Shown here in pieces: positions 18,676-27,575 of a DNA stretch of 64,000 bases (position 1 is the first letter of the stretch; each line of letters begins with the position of its first letter). The stretch spans positions 399,643 through 463,642 of the forward strand of contig UBMU01000002.1 in NCBI GenBank assembly GCA_900466605.1, given 5' to 3'. Position numbers and translations under genes: made by a program. Source of the stretch: Hyphomicrobiales bacterium. Lineage in GTDB: Bacteria; Pseudomonadota; Alphaproteobacteria; Rhizobiales; Rhizobiaceae. Under the pieces are notes generated by a model. It was not told the origin of the DNA. It saw only the letters and a program-made list of their open reading frames with translations, and searched no databases.

Positions 18676-19848
18676 ATGAGCGTTGCTTCTGATCGCATAC
18701 CGGTCACCATCCTGACCGGCTTTCTTGGTGCCGGCAAATCCACGCTGCTGAATCGTATCCTCAAGGATCCGGCCATGAAGGATGCCGCCGTCATCATCAA
18801 TGAGTTTGGCGATGTTGGCATCGATCATCTGTTGGTGGAAAGTTCTGGAGATGCGATCATTGAACTGTCGGACGGCTGCCTCTGCTGCACGGTCCGCGGC
18901 GAGCTGGTCGATACGCTGGCCAATCTCATGGATGCGGTGCAGACTGGCCGCGTCAAACCGGTAAAGCGCGTCGTCATCGAGACCACGGGTCTCGCCGATC
19001 CGGCACCCGTCATGCAGGCGATCATGGGCAACCCGATCATTGCCACCAACTTCGATCTGGATGGCATCGTGACGGTGGTGGATGCGGTCAATGGCTCGCA
19101 GACCCTCGACAATCACGAGGAGGCGGTGAAGCAGGCTGCGGTTGCCGATCGGCTGGTTCTCTCGAAGCAGGCGCTGGTGTCGCCGGAGGTTTTGCAAGCG
19201 CTGGAAGCACGTCTTTATGCGCTCAATCCCCGTGCCGAACTGATGGATGCCGACAGCGCCGAGGCTGGGCAGGCGGGCGTTCTCGTCAATGGCCTCTACG
19301 ATCCCGCAAGCAAGATCGCCGATGTCGGCCGCTGGCTACGCGATGAGGATGTGCACGACGCACACCACCATCACGACCATCACCACCACGATGGGCATGA
19401 CCACCATCATCACCACCACGATCATCACCATGGCCACGATCATCAGGATCCGCATGACGTGAACCGGCACGATGCGGCGATCCGATCCTTCTCGATCGTC
19501 GAGGACAAGCCTATCGATCCTATGGCGCTCGATATGTTCATCGACCTTTTGCGATCGGCGCACGGTGAAAAGCTGCTGCGGATGAAGGCGATCGTCGCGG
19601 TATCTGATCGCCCGGATCGTCCGCTGGTGCTTCACGGCGTGCAGAGCATCTTCCACCCGCCTTCACGCCTGCCGGCATGGCCGGACCCTGAGGACCGCCG
19701 CACGCGCATGGTTCTGATCACCAAGGACCTGCCGGAAGCCTTCGTCAAGGATCTGTTCGACGCGTTCCTCGGCAAACCGCGCATCGATACCCCAGATCGC
19801 GCGGCGCTGAACGACAATCCGCTTGCCGTGCCGGGCATGCGCTTCTAG
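18676..19848 (+). CDS. COG0523 (CobW/Zn chaperone) G3E GTPase with His-rich loop
   Basis: 390 residues. GTPase motifs: P-loop GFLGAGKST near residue 16, NEFGDVGID near 42 and the metal-binding GCLCC (CxCC type) near 73. An insert at about residues 226-263 holds more than twenty His separated by Asp/Gly, a zinc, nickel or cobalt buffer. The CobW_C domain follows. The CobW label is historic; no cob biosynthesis genes adjoin, and most relatives with such inserts serve zinc delivery. Encoded directly behind the D-Ala-D-Ala carboxypeptidase. Confidence 0.9.
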   Translation: MSVASDRIPVTILTGFLGAGKSTLLNRILKDPAMKDAAVIINEFGDVGIDHLLVESSGDAIIELSDGCLCCTVRGELVDTLANLMDAVQTGRVKPVKRVVIETTGLADPAPVMQAIMGNPIIATNFDLDGIVTVVDAVNGSQTLDNHEEAVKQAAVADRLVLSKQALVSPEVLQALEARLYALNPRAELMDADSAEAGQAGVLVNGLYDPASKIADVGRWLRDEDVHDAHHHHDHHHHDGHDHHHHHHDHHHGHDHQDPHDVNRHDAAIRSFSIVEDKPIDPMALDMFIDLLRSAHGEKLLRMKAIVAVSDRPDRPLVLHGVQSIFHPPSRLPAWPDPEDRRTRMVLITKDLPEAFVKDLFDAFLGKPRIDTPDRAALNDNPLAVPGMRF

Positions 19849-19913
19849 TCGACGGGCTCCTCTGGAATCTACTGCAGTCGGCTCCCGGCCTTGCCTAGTT
19901 GCAAGGCAACCGA

Positions 19914-21794
19914 TCATGTCGTGGGCAGGTCTGGCAGAGGTTCGTCGATTTCTTCGGGCATGAAGCCGCCGGTCTGGCGTTTCCAGAGGCGGGCAAACAG
20001 GCCATCCTGTTCGATCAATTCTTCCTGCCTGCCTTCTTCCACGATGCGCCCATGATTGAGCACGACGATGCGATCCATACTTGCGATGGTCGATAGCCGG
20101 TGTGCAATGGCAATTACCGTTTTTCCCTCCATCACCAGGCTGAGCCTCTGCTGAATGGCCGCTTCGGATTCGCTGTCGAGGGCGGAGGTCGCCTCGTCGA
20201 GCACCAGGATTGGTGCATCGTTCAATAGGACACGGGCGATGGCGACGCGCTGGCGCTGGCCACCGGAAAGCTTGATGCCGCGGTCGCCGACAAAGGCTTC
20301 ATAGCCCTTGCGACCGTCGCCGTCCGCAAGGTCGGCTATGAAGGTATCGGCACTCGCCATCCTCGCGACCTTTTCGATTTCATCCCGCGACGCCTCCGGC
20401 CGCCCGTAGCGGATATTGTCACCGACCGAGCGGTGCAGCAGCGCCACATCCTGTGCGATGACGCCGATCGCGCGGCGAAGGCTCGCCTGCGTAACGGCGC
20501 GAATATCCTGCCCGTCAATCAGGATCGCTCCATCTCCGATGTCGTAGAAGCGCAGCAACAGGTTTGCGAGCGTGGTTTTTCCAGCGCCGGAAAGACCGAC
20601 GAGGCCGACCTTCTCGCCGGGTTGGATGGTCAGCGACAGATCGTCGATGACTGGCTTGCCTCCTCCGTAGGCGAAGCCGACGTTCTCGAACCGTATCTCC
20701 CCACGACTGACGGCAAGGGCGGCGGCGCCCGGCCGGTCGATGATGGTGGGCGGTGTCGTCATGACAGGCATGGCGTCCTTGATCGTGCCGATCGCCTGGA
20801 AGATCTGCTGGCCCATCTGCAGGAAAGTGAAGATCTGCGTCGACAGCCGATGGAGAATGTAGACTGCCGCGACGAACTCCCCGACTGTGAGAAATCCGTT
20901 GACGAGACCGGAGAACCCGATCGACATCATGACGATCCACAACACCGAATTGAGAATGACGACGGTCACTTCCGAGCTGCGATAAATGCGCTGTTCGTTG
21001 TGCTGTGTCTGCACGGTCTTCTGGATGATCCGGCGGATAGCACCCGCCTCGCTGTCTTCGGCCGCAAACTGCTTGATCATCTGCATGTTGGTGTAGAGAT
21101 CGGTGATGGCCCCGGCCACAAGGCTGCGCTGCTTGGCGGTGCGGCGAGAACGCTCGGCAAAGGTGGGCACGACCCTGGCGGCAAAGGCCACGTTGAGTGC
21201 GATCCAGACGATGACCGGCAGGGCAAGCTGCCAGGAGAGCGCACCAAGGAGAACGACGGATCCCACCATCTGAAAGAGGAAGCGCGGGACGGACTGGAAG
21301 GCGGCGATGATCTGCTGCTGCACGGCCGAGGCCACCTGCTGCAGGCGTGAGGACACCTGACCGGCGAAAAGATCATGAAAGAAGGCAAGATCCTGTCGCT
21401 CGACTGCCTTATGACCCTGCCATTGGATGGCTGCCGGCATGCCGACGCCGAGTGTGTGCGAATTGAGCGTATTCAGCACGAACGAAACGATCGGCACCAT
21501 TGGGAAAATCAGGAAGCGGAGAAAGGCGACTAGTGGCCAATCACTCCGCAGGAAGGCGGAGGCTCCCCGATGCGTCACCCCGTCGACGATAACAGAGAGC
21601 CCCCAGATGATAGCTAGGTTGATGGCCTCGAACATGATCGAGCAAATCGCCAGTGCGATCAGCACACCGCGGAACATCGAGATGAAGTGCAGGAGCACCG
21701 CCACCGGGCCTTTCGACGGCAGAGGCCGGTAGGGAATGTCGAGTGGCCGGATCAGCCTCTCGAACGGACGATAGATGGCATCTGAAATCGACAT
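19914..21794 (-). CDS. ABC-type exporter, fused permease-ATPase
   Basis: 626-residue half-transporter of the MsbA/multidrug type. Six membrane helices lie in residues 30-330, followed by a nucleotide-binding domain with Walker A GLSGAGKTT (near 400), signature LSGGQRQR and Walker B ILVLDEATSALD. Probably a homodimer exporting a lipid, glycan or drug. Alone on the minus strand, 120 bases after the TusA-like gene. Substrate not predictable. Confidence 0.9.
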   Translation of the reverse strand: MSISDAIYRPFERLIRPLDIPYRPLPSKGPVAVLLHFISMFRGVLIALAICSIMFEAINLAIIWGLSVIVDGVTHRGASAFLRSDWPLVAFLRFLIFPMVPIVSFVLNTLNSHTLGVGMPAAIQWQGHKAVERQDLAFFHDLFAGQVSSRLQQVASAVQQQIIAAFQSVPRFLFQMVGSVVLLGALSWQLALPVIVWIALNVAFAARVVPTFAERSRRTAKQRSLVAGAITDLYTNMQMIKQFAAEDSEAGAIRRIIQKTVQTQHNEQRIYRSSEVTVVILNSVLWIVMMSIGFSGLVNGFLTVGEFVAAVYILHRLSTQIFTFLQMGQQIFQAIGTIKDAMPVMTTPPTIIDRPGAAALAVSRGEIRFENVGFAYGGGKPVIDDLSLTIQPGEKVGLVGLSGAGKTTLANLLLRFYDIGDGAILIDGQDIRAVTQASLRRAIGVIAQDVALLHRSVGDNIRYGRPEASRDEIEKVARMASADTFIADLADGDGRKGYEAFVGDRGIKLSGGQRQRVAIARVLLNDAPILVLDEATSALDSESEAAIQQRLSLVMEGKTVIAIAHRLSTIASMDRIVVLNHGRIVEEGRQEELIEQDGLFARLWKRQTGGFMPEEIDEPLPDLPTT

Positions 21795-21914
21795 GGGCCT
21801 CTCGGATCAAACGTCCGGAGGAGCGAGGGACTCAGCTAAATCAGCCACATCGAATCATCTTCCGGCTAGAATCTCAACCGGAAAGTGTAGAAAAGCTTCG
21901 CAAGCTGGCGAACA

Positions 21915-22139
21915 CTATCCCTTGCGAATGAGGAAGCGGTGGCCGGCGTCGGTCTTGTGCGCCTCGATCAGTTCGTGCCCGTCCTCGTTGCAGAAATGCG
22001 GGATGTCGATACCGGCAAGCGGATCTGTCGTTTCGATCTGGATCAATGCGCCGCTTGGCAGGGAGGACATCTTGCGGCGGGTCTTCAGTACGGGAAGCGG
22101 GCATTTCAGCCCGCGCAGGTCGTATAAAATGGCGCTCAC
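21915..22139 (-). CDS. TusA-family sulfur carrier protein
   Basis: 74 residues with the family CPxP motif: LRGLKCPLPVLKTR, Cys13 being the persulfide-carrying residue. Acts as a sulfur relay in tRNA thiolation or other sulfur transfer. Starts 4 bases after the stop of the L,D-transpeptidase gene, so it is translated from the same message, though a functional link is not evident. Confidence 0.9.
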   Translation of the reverse strand: MSAILYDLRGLKCPLPVLKTRRKMSSLPSGALIQIETTDPLAGIDIPHFCNEDGHELIEAHKTDAGHRFLIRKG

Positions 22140-22143
22140 GCCA

Positions 22144-23370
22144 TCAGTCCTTGCCCCAAAACTTCCAGAACGGCTTCTTCGAGGCGACTTCCACAGGTTC
22201 GGCCTGCTCCACCGGCGCGAATGCCAGCGGGCTCGGGGTGGGGACTGGAACTTGGGCCGGAACGGCAGCGGCGACAGCAGTTGCCTTTGCCATTTCAGGC
22301 GTGGCCGGTTCCGCGCCGGGTGCTGCGTTTGCAGCGACCGTGGACGCAGTCTTGCCGGCCATCATCTCCTCAAGATCTGCGACCTTGACCATTTTTCCCG
22401 CCTCGAGCGAAGTGCCGGTCGGCGCATAAGCCAGTTCGCGACCTTTCCGCAACTTGGCGACCACAGCCTTGCGCTCGGCTTCGCTCGGATCATACCAGGC
22501 CATACCGTCGTATTTCTTCATGGCCTTGGCGTAGTCGGCGTCATAGGTCTTGCTGTACGAGGCAAGAGCGGCCGTTAGTGCCGGTGGCGTCGACATCGCC
22601 GGACATGCTCCAGCCGGATTGAAGGTGCCGTTACCGGTTGCCTGCTGGTTGAAGACGTACTTCTTCTCGCAGAAATTCACCTCGGGAGGACGCTTCGTGA
22701 CCTCAAAGTTGTCATAGCCGACTTTCAACATCTTCCAGAACTCGATGTTCGAGTTGAGGCGATGCCGCACCATGTTCTCCGCGGTCATGCGGAAGGGAAA
22801 TGCCTGAAGCTGTACCGTCGACTGGCCGCCGGAAAAGGCGTCGCGGGCGAAGGCGTAGATCTCGAGAACCTGCTGGTCGGTCATCGAATAGCAACCCGAC
22901 GACGAGCAGGCGCCATGTATCATAAGATTGGTACCGTTGCGGCCGTTGACGGCGTCGTAGCGGTTCGGAAAGCCGGTGTTGATCGCGAGATAGTATTTCG
23001 AATTCGGATTGAGGTTGGCGCGCGTCAGATTGTAGAAGCCTTCCGGCGCCTGACGGTCACCCTCTTTCACCTTTGGGCCGAGCCGGCCCGACCAGGCGCA
23101 GATCTTGTAATCGGCGATCTTGTCGAAGCGATTGTCGGTCTTCGCTTTCCAGATCTCCAGAGCGCCTTCTTCCTTGAAGATGCGGATCATGATCGGCGAA
23201 TTGCGCTGCATGCTCTTGGCTGACATCTCGGAGAGGATACGCGGCGGCAGCGGCTGCTCGACCTTGTTCTTGACCTTCGATAGGTCGATCTGGGCGGTTT
23301 CCAATGCGTCATTGCAGCCGGCCAAAGCCAGCGCCATCAGGGAAACACATGCAAAATGACGAATGCGCAT
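22144..23370 (-). CDS. L,D-transpeptidase (YkuD/YafK-type) lipoprotein
   Basis: 408 residues. Lipobox LALAGC puts a lipid on Cys19. The catalytic YkuD region has His152 and Cys160 in IHGACSSSGCYS, the HxxxSxGC arrangement of enzymes that make 3-3 crosslinks or attach proteins to peptidoglycan. The layout (catalytic domain first, long C-terminal Ala/Pro-rich tail) fits the YafK branch. Its promoter region holds an 18-bp palindrome at 23493-23510. Confidence 0.88.
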   Translation of the reverse strand: MRIRHFACVSLMALALAGCNDALETAQIDLSKVKNKVEQPLPPRILSEMSAKSMQRNSPIMIRIFKEEGALEIWKAKTDNRFDKIADYKICAWSGRLGPKVKEGDRQAPEGFYNLTRANLNPNSKYYLAINTGFPNRYDAVNGRNGTNLMIHGACSSSGCYSMTDQQVLEIYAFARDAFSGGQSTVQLQAFPFRMTAENMVRHRLNSNIEFWKMLKVGYDNFEVTKRPPEVNFCEKKYVFNQQATGNGTFNPAGACPAMSTPPALTAALASYSKTYDADYAKAMKKYDGMAWYDPSEAERKAVVAKLRKGRELAYAPTGTSLEAGKMVKVADLEEMMAGKTASTVAANAAPGAEPATPEMAKATAVAAAVPAQVPVPTPSPLAFAPVEQAEPVEVASKKPFWKFWGKD

Positions 23371-23492
23371 TCAAACTAGCCCATCAACAGTATGCAACGC
23401 GGCCTTAACCAGCGCGGAGCGAATCATAGGCTGACTATGGTTCACAAACTCTTAGCAGCCTATGAAGCGCGCTCGCGTCCCCCGCAAGTAGG

Positions 23493-23510
23493 AATGTTAT
23501 TGATAACATT
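23493..23510. promoter_or_regulatory. 18-bp palindrome AATGTTAT-TG-ATAACATT
   Basis: Perfect 8-bp arms with a 2-base centre in the 190-base gap between accA and the L,D-transpeptidase gene, 123 bases before the latter's start. It resembles Fur/Zur-type operators (AATGTTATA-n-TATAACATT in enterobacteria), but spacing differs by one base. The regulator is not known. Confidence 0.45.
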
Positions 23511-23560
23511 ATTGTGGCCAAGGTTTGGCCTCATTCACAGCAGGGCTGCAAGCTTGTGCA

Positions 23561-24514
23561 CTACAAATTGCGGCCCATGTTGAGAAATTTCTGTCGGCGA
23601 TCATTGCGGAGCTGCTCGCCGGTACGGTTGGAAAGTTCGCCGAGAGCATTGGCAATCACGTCGCCCGTTGCGGCAATCACGCTATCCGGATCGCGGTGCG
23701 CGCCACCGAGAGGCTCGCTGATGACGCCGTCGATGATGCCAAGCGACTTCAGATCCTCGGACGTGATCTTCATGTTGGTGGCCGCTTCCTTGGCGCGGGC
23801 GGAATCGCGCCAGAGGATCGACGCAGCGCCCTCAGGCGAGATGACGCTGTAGATCGCATGCTCGAGCATGTAGACGCGGTTGCCGGTGGCGATTGCGATT
23901 GCGCCGCCCGAGCCGCCTTCGCCGATGACGACGGAGATGATCGGCACCTTGACCGAGAGGCACATTTCCGTCGAGCGGGCGATGGCTTCCGCCTGACCGC
24001 GCTCTTCCGCACCTACGCCCGGATAGGCGCCTGCTGTATCGACGAGCGTGATGACGGGGAGACCGAAGCGGTCAGCCATCTCGAGAACACGGATTGCCTT
24101 GCGATAGCCTTCCGGACGGGCGCTGCCGAAATTGTGCTTCAGGCGGCTTTTGGTGTCGTTGCCCTTTTCTTGGCCGAGAACGGCGACGGGCTGGCCGCGG
24201 AAGCGGGCAAGGCCTGCCTGAATCGCAGCGTCTTCAGAAAACTTGCGGTCGCCGGCGAGCGGTGTGAATTCCTGAAACAGCGTCTTGGCGTAATCGACGA
24301 AATGCGGCCGCTGCGGATGGCGCGCAACCTGCGTTTTCTGCCAGGCGTTGAGCTTCGAATAGATGTCGACCATCGCTTCGCGAACGCGAACTTCGAGCCT
24401 TCCGATTTCATCCGAAGTGTCGATGCTCTCATCTTCCGAGGCGAGCTTCTTCAGTTCGATGATCTTGCCTTCGAGGTCGGAGATCGGCTTTTCGAAGTCG
24501 AGATAGTTGTGCAT
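23561..24514 (-). CDS. accA: acetyl-CoA carboxylase carboxyltransferase alpha subunit
   Basis: 317 residues, normal length. Transfers carboxyl from biotin carboxyl carrier protein to acetyl-CoA with AccD, giving malonyl-CoA for fatty acid synthesis. Conserved segments LVDTAGAYPGVGAEERGQ, GEGGSGGA and the EHAIYSVISPEGAASILW block are intact. It starts 62 bases after the xerD stop, in the same direction, a pairing common in rhizobia. Confidence 0.97.
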   Translation of the reverse strand: MHNYLDFEKPISDLEGKIIELKKLASEDESIDTSDEIGRLEVRVREAMVDIYSKLNAWQKTQVARHPQRPHFVDYAKTLFQEFTPLAGDRKFSEDAAIQAGLARFRGQPVAVLGQEKGNDTKSRLKHNFGSARPEGYRKAIRVLEMADRFGLPVITLVDTAGAYPGVGAEERGQAEAIARSTEMCLSVKVPIISVVIGEGGSGGAIAIATGNRVYMLEHAIYSVISPEGAASILWRDSARAKEAATNMKITSEDLKSLGIIDGVISEPLGGAHRDPDSVIAATGDVIANALGELSNRTGEQLRNDRRQKFLNMGRNL

Positions 24515-24576
24515 GAGGTGCGTTTCCGTTCCTTGTGCAGGGCCGCTTTGTCTGAGCGCGCCCTTTGCTGCCGGTC

Positions 24577-25530
24577 CTATTCCTGCTTTTTGGCCTGTTT
24601 GGCAAGGGGGTGGTGCGTTTGGACCAGCTGTTGAAGCCGTTCCTCCAACACATGCGTATAAATTTGCGTGGTTGAAATGTCCGAGTGGCCGAGCAGTTCC
24701 TGAACGACGCGAAGATCCGCGCCATTGGCGAGAAGATGACTTGCAAATGCATGCCGCATGACGTGCGGCGAGATCATAGATGGGGTGAGACCTGCCCTGA
24801 TCGCAAGATTTTTCAAGTCACGCGCGAAAACCTGACGCGGCAGATAGCCTTCTTTGGATGCTGAGGGGAACAACCATGGGCTTTCCTGCGGCACCTTGGC
24901 GGCGGCGTTCTCGGCGGCGAGCATCCGGCCATAGAGCTTCAGCGCGACGATTGCCGATTGCGAGAGCGGCACCAGCCGCTCCTTGTTGCCCTTGCCGCGG
25001 ATCATCAAGAAGCGTCCGTCCTGGTCGAGTACGCGGGCGGGCAGGGAAACAAGTTCGCTGACGCGCATCCCGGTTGCGTAGAGCAACTCGAGCAGGGCCA
25101 GCATCCGAAGCCGTTGCAACTGTCCAGACGCGGAATTCTGAGCTTCGGTCTCCGCCTGTTCCAGCAGTCGCCCGACCTCGTCGACCCCCATCGTCTTCGG
25201 CAGCGCCCGGCCCTTCTTCGGCGCGTCGAGAATGCCGGTCGGATCGTCTGTTCGCAGGCCCTCGGCATAGAGGAACTTGTAGAACTGGCGCATCGCCGCC
25301 AGCCGCCGTGCCTGGGAAGAAGGTTTGAACCCTTGCGCTGCGAGGGAAGAGAGGTAGGCCGAAAGATCCGCCGATGCCGCCTCCAGCAGGCGCACTCCCT
25401 TGCCGTTCAGGAAGCCGTGCAGACCGTCGAGATCGCGCCCATAGGAAGAGAGCGTATTGGCCGCCGCACCCCGCTCGGCGCTCATCATTTCCAGAAAGGC
25501 TTCGACGTGAACCCAGCCGAGATCCTTCAT
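24577..25530 (-). CDS. xerD: tyrosine recombinase XerD
   Basis: Site-specific recombinase that resolves chromosome dimers at dif together with XerC at the septum. 317 residues. N-terminal SAM-like core-binding domain, then catalytic domain with Arg in [24 protein letters not shown] (His-x-x-Arg), the GHSDISTTQ His and nucleophile Tyr in IYTHV. Adjacent to the small membrane protein gene (4-base gap) and to accA; not near mobile elements, so this is the housekeeping copy. Confidence 0.95.
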   Translation of the reverse strand: MKDLGWVHVEAFLEMMSAERGAAANTLSSYGRDLDGLHGFLNGKGVRLLEAASADLSAYLSSLAAQGFKPSSQARRLAAMRQFYKFLYAEGLRTDDPTGILDAPKKGRALPKTMGVDEVGRLLEQAETEAQNSASGQLQRLRMLALLELLYATGMRVSELVSLPARVLDQDGRFLMIRGKGNKERLVPLSQSAIVALKLYGRMLAAENAAAKVPQESPWLFPSASKEGYLPRQVFARDLKNLAIRAGLTPSMISPHVMRHAFASHLLANGADLRVVQELLGHSDISTTQIYTHVLEERLQQLVQTHHPLAKQAKKQE

Positions 25531-25534
25531 AGGT

Positions 25535-25711
25535 TCACTTCTTGGACGGGTTGATGGCGCCGGTGGCGGGAGGATTGACCCGCTCGGAAGGAATGCGGAT
25601 CGTTACGTCCCGTTCCTGCGGTTTGACGAAAACAACGAGTGCCCACATCGTTCCGTATATCGCGCCGGCGATAACCGCCAATACGGCAAGAAAACGGAAC
25701 AAACTCGGCAT
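25535..25711 (-). CDS. 58-residue membrane protein upstream of xerD
   Basis: A short ORF of 58 codons ending 4 bases before the xerD ATG. One hydrophobic helix (residues 5-29, [20 protein letters not shown]) with cytoplasmic Arg in front, then a 28-residue periplasmic-looking tail rich in Pro/Arg. Position in the xerD-accA transcript, ATG start and membrane helix make it a credible small gene. Function unknown. Confidence 0.75.
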   Translation of the reverse strand: MPSLFRFLAVLAVIAGAIYGTMWALVVFVKPQERDVTIRIPSERVNPPATGAINPSKK

Positions 25712-25857
25712 TTAGCAACTCCATGGCTCGGCTTCTTTATGAAGAAGCATGCTTGCAAGTGCAAGAAGGCGCATTTGAACCACGTTTCCCTTGCCCGCGA
25801 CTTGACGCTACACCTGCATTTGTCGATACCGTTCGCAAACAAAGTGTGAATGGACCA

Positions 25858-26448
25858 ATGAGCGACCCAGTTCTGACCGTTGCCGAAAGCTTGAAAGACA
25901 GGGCTCGTGCTGCGCTCGGTTCTCGCAATCTGATCCTCGTCGGATTAATGGGCGCTGGCAAATCCTCCGTCGGTCGCATCGTTGCCCAGCAACTCGGCAT
26001 CCCCTTCGTCGATAGCGATGCCGAGATCGAGAAGGTCTCCCGCATGTCCATCAGCGAACTCTTCGCCGCTTATGGGGAGGAAGAATTCCGCGCTCTTGAA
26101 ACCCGCGTCATGAAGCGCCTGCTGAAGAACGGTCCGCGTGTGGTCTCCACCGGCGGCGGCGCCTTCATCAACGACCGGACGCGCAGGCATATCAAGAAGG
26201 GTGGCGTTTCCATCTGGCTGAAAGCCGATCTCGATGTTCTGTGGGACCGTGTCAGCAAGCGTGATACGCGGCCGCTGCTGAAGACCGAGAACCCCAAGCA
26301 GACCCTCGAAAATCTGATGAATGCCCGCTATCCGATCTATGAACTCGCGGACCTCACGGTTCTCTCGCGTGATGTACGCAAGGAGTTGATGGCCGACGAA
26401 GTCCTGAAAGCCGTGATTGACAGCCGAACAGAAAGTGCAGCCCGATGA
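25858..26448 (+). CDS. aroK: shikimate kinase
   Basis: Phosphorylates shikimate at O3 in the chorismate pathway. 196 residues from ATG 25858; the frame is open to 25723 but the extra 45 residues are not family-like. P-loop GLMGAGKSSVG is at about residues 27-37; the DSD shikimate-binding motif, FRALE and STGGGAF are intact. Divergent from the small membrane protein/xerD. Overlaps aroB by four bases (ATGA), so translation is coupled. Confidence 0.95.
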   Translation: MSDPVLTVAESLKDRARAALGSRNLILVGLMGAGKSSVGRIVAQQLGIPFVDSDAEIEKVSRMSISELFAAYGEEEFRALETRVMKRLLKNGPRVVSTGGGAFINDRTRRHIKKGGVSIWLKADLDVLWDRVSKRDTRPLLKTENPKQTLENLMNARYPIYELADLTVLSRDVRKELMADEVLKAVIDSRTESAAR

Positions 26449-27575
26449 ATGCGATTGCCTCCGCCCCCGAACGCAAGGTTCATGTGCCGCTTGGCGAACG
26501 CGCCTACGACATCCTGATCGGGCCGGGCCTCATTGCGCGCGCCGGCGCCGAGATCGCAGCGCGCCTGAAGGGCCGCAAGGCGGCCATCATCACCGACGAG
26601 CATGTCGCTCCGCTTTATCTCGACGCGCTGGTCCAAAGCCTGGAGGCAGCGGGCATTGCGTCCGCTACGCTCGTATTGCCAGCGGGTGAAAAGACTAAGA
26701 GCTTCGAACACCTGATGACCGCGTGCGACAAAGTCCTTGAAGTACGGATAGAGCGCAACGACTATGTCATCGCGCTTGGCGGCGGCGTCATTGGCGACCT
26801 CTCCGGCTTTGCCGCCGGCATCGTGCGCCGCGGCGTGCGCTTCGTACAGGTGCCGACCTCGCTGCTGTCGCAGGTCGATTCTTCGGTCGGCGGCAAGACC
26901 GGTATCAACAACCGTCACGGTAAGAACCTGATCGGCGTCTTCCATCAGCCGGACCTGGTGCTTGCCGATACGGATGTCCTGAATTCGCTGAGCGCGCGCG
27001 AGTTTCGCGCCGGCTATGCTGAGGTGGCGAAATACGGCCTGATCGACAAGCCTGACTTCTTTGCCTGGCTGGAAGCCAACTGGCAGGCGGTTTTTGCCGG
27101 CGGTGCGGCCCGCATCGAAGCGATCGCCACGAGCTGCCAGGCGAAGTCCGATGTCGTCGTTGCCGACGAGCGCGAGACCGGGCAACGTGCGCTCCTCAAT
27201 CTCGGTCACACTTTCGGTCACGCACTGGAGGCGGCAACCGCTTACGACAGCTCACGCCTCGTCCATGGCGAAGGTGTTTCGATCGGCATGGTCCTTGCGC
27301 ACGAGTTCTCAGCGCGCATGAACCTTGCAAGCCCCGATGATGCCCGCCGCGTCGAAAGCCACCTGAAGGCAGTCGGCCTGCCGACCCGAATGTCGGAAAT
27401 TCCCGGCGTGCTGCCGCCGGCCGAAGTGCTGATGGATGCGATCGCCCAGGACAAGAAGGTGAAGGGCGGCAAGCTGACCTTCATCCTGACGCGCGGCATC
27501 GGGCAATCCTTCGTCGCCGATGATGTTCCCGCCTCGGAAGTGCTGACCTTCCTCAAGGAGAAACACCCGCAATGA
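26445..27575 (+). CDS. aroB: 3-dehydroquinate synthase
   Basis: Makes the first carbocycle of the shikimate pathway from DAHP using NAD and a divalent metal. 376 residues. NAD/substrate motif GGGVIGDLSGFAAGI near residue 112, KTGINNRHGKN, AEVAKYG and metal-binding NLGHTFGHALE are all present. Overlaps aroK before it and the CorC/HlyC-like gene after it by four bases each. Confidence 0.96.
   Translation: MNAIASAPERKVHVPLGERAYDILIGPGLIARAGAEIAARLKGRKAAIITDEHVAPLYLDALVQSLEAAGIASATLVLPAGEKTKSFEHLMTACDKVLEVRIERNDYVIALGGGVIGDLSGFAAGIVRRGVRFVQVPTSLLSQVDSSVGGKTGINNRHGKNLIGVFHQPDLVLADTDVLNSLSAREFRAGYAEVAKYGLIDKPDFFAWLEANWQAVFAGGAARIEAIATSCQAKSDVVVADERETGQRALLNLGHTFGHALEAATAYDSSRLVHGEGVSIGMVLAHEFSARMNLASPDDARRVESHLKAVGLPTRMSEIPGVLPPAEVLMDAIAQDKKVKGGKLTFILTRGIGQSFVADDVPASEVLTFLKEKHPQ

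Noticed and set aside
19355..19465. CAC/CAT-rich tract as a DNA repeat
   Set aside because: It encodes the in-frame His-rich metal loop of the COG0523 GTPase rather than a non-coding repeat.
24577..25530. tyrosine recombinase as part of a mobile element
   Set aside because: XerD length and xerD-accA context show it is the housekeeping recombinase.
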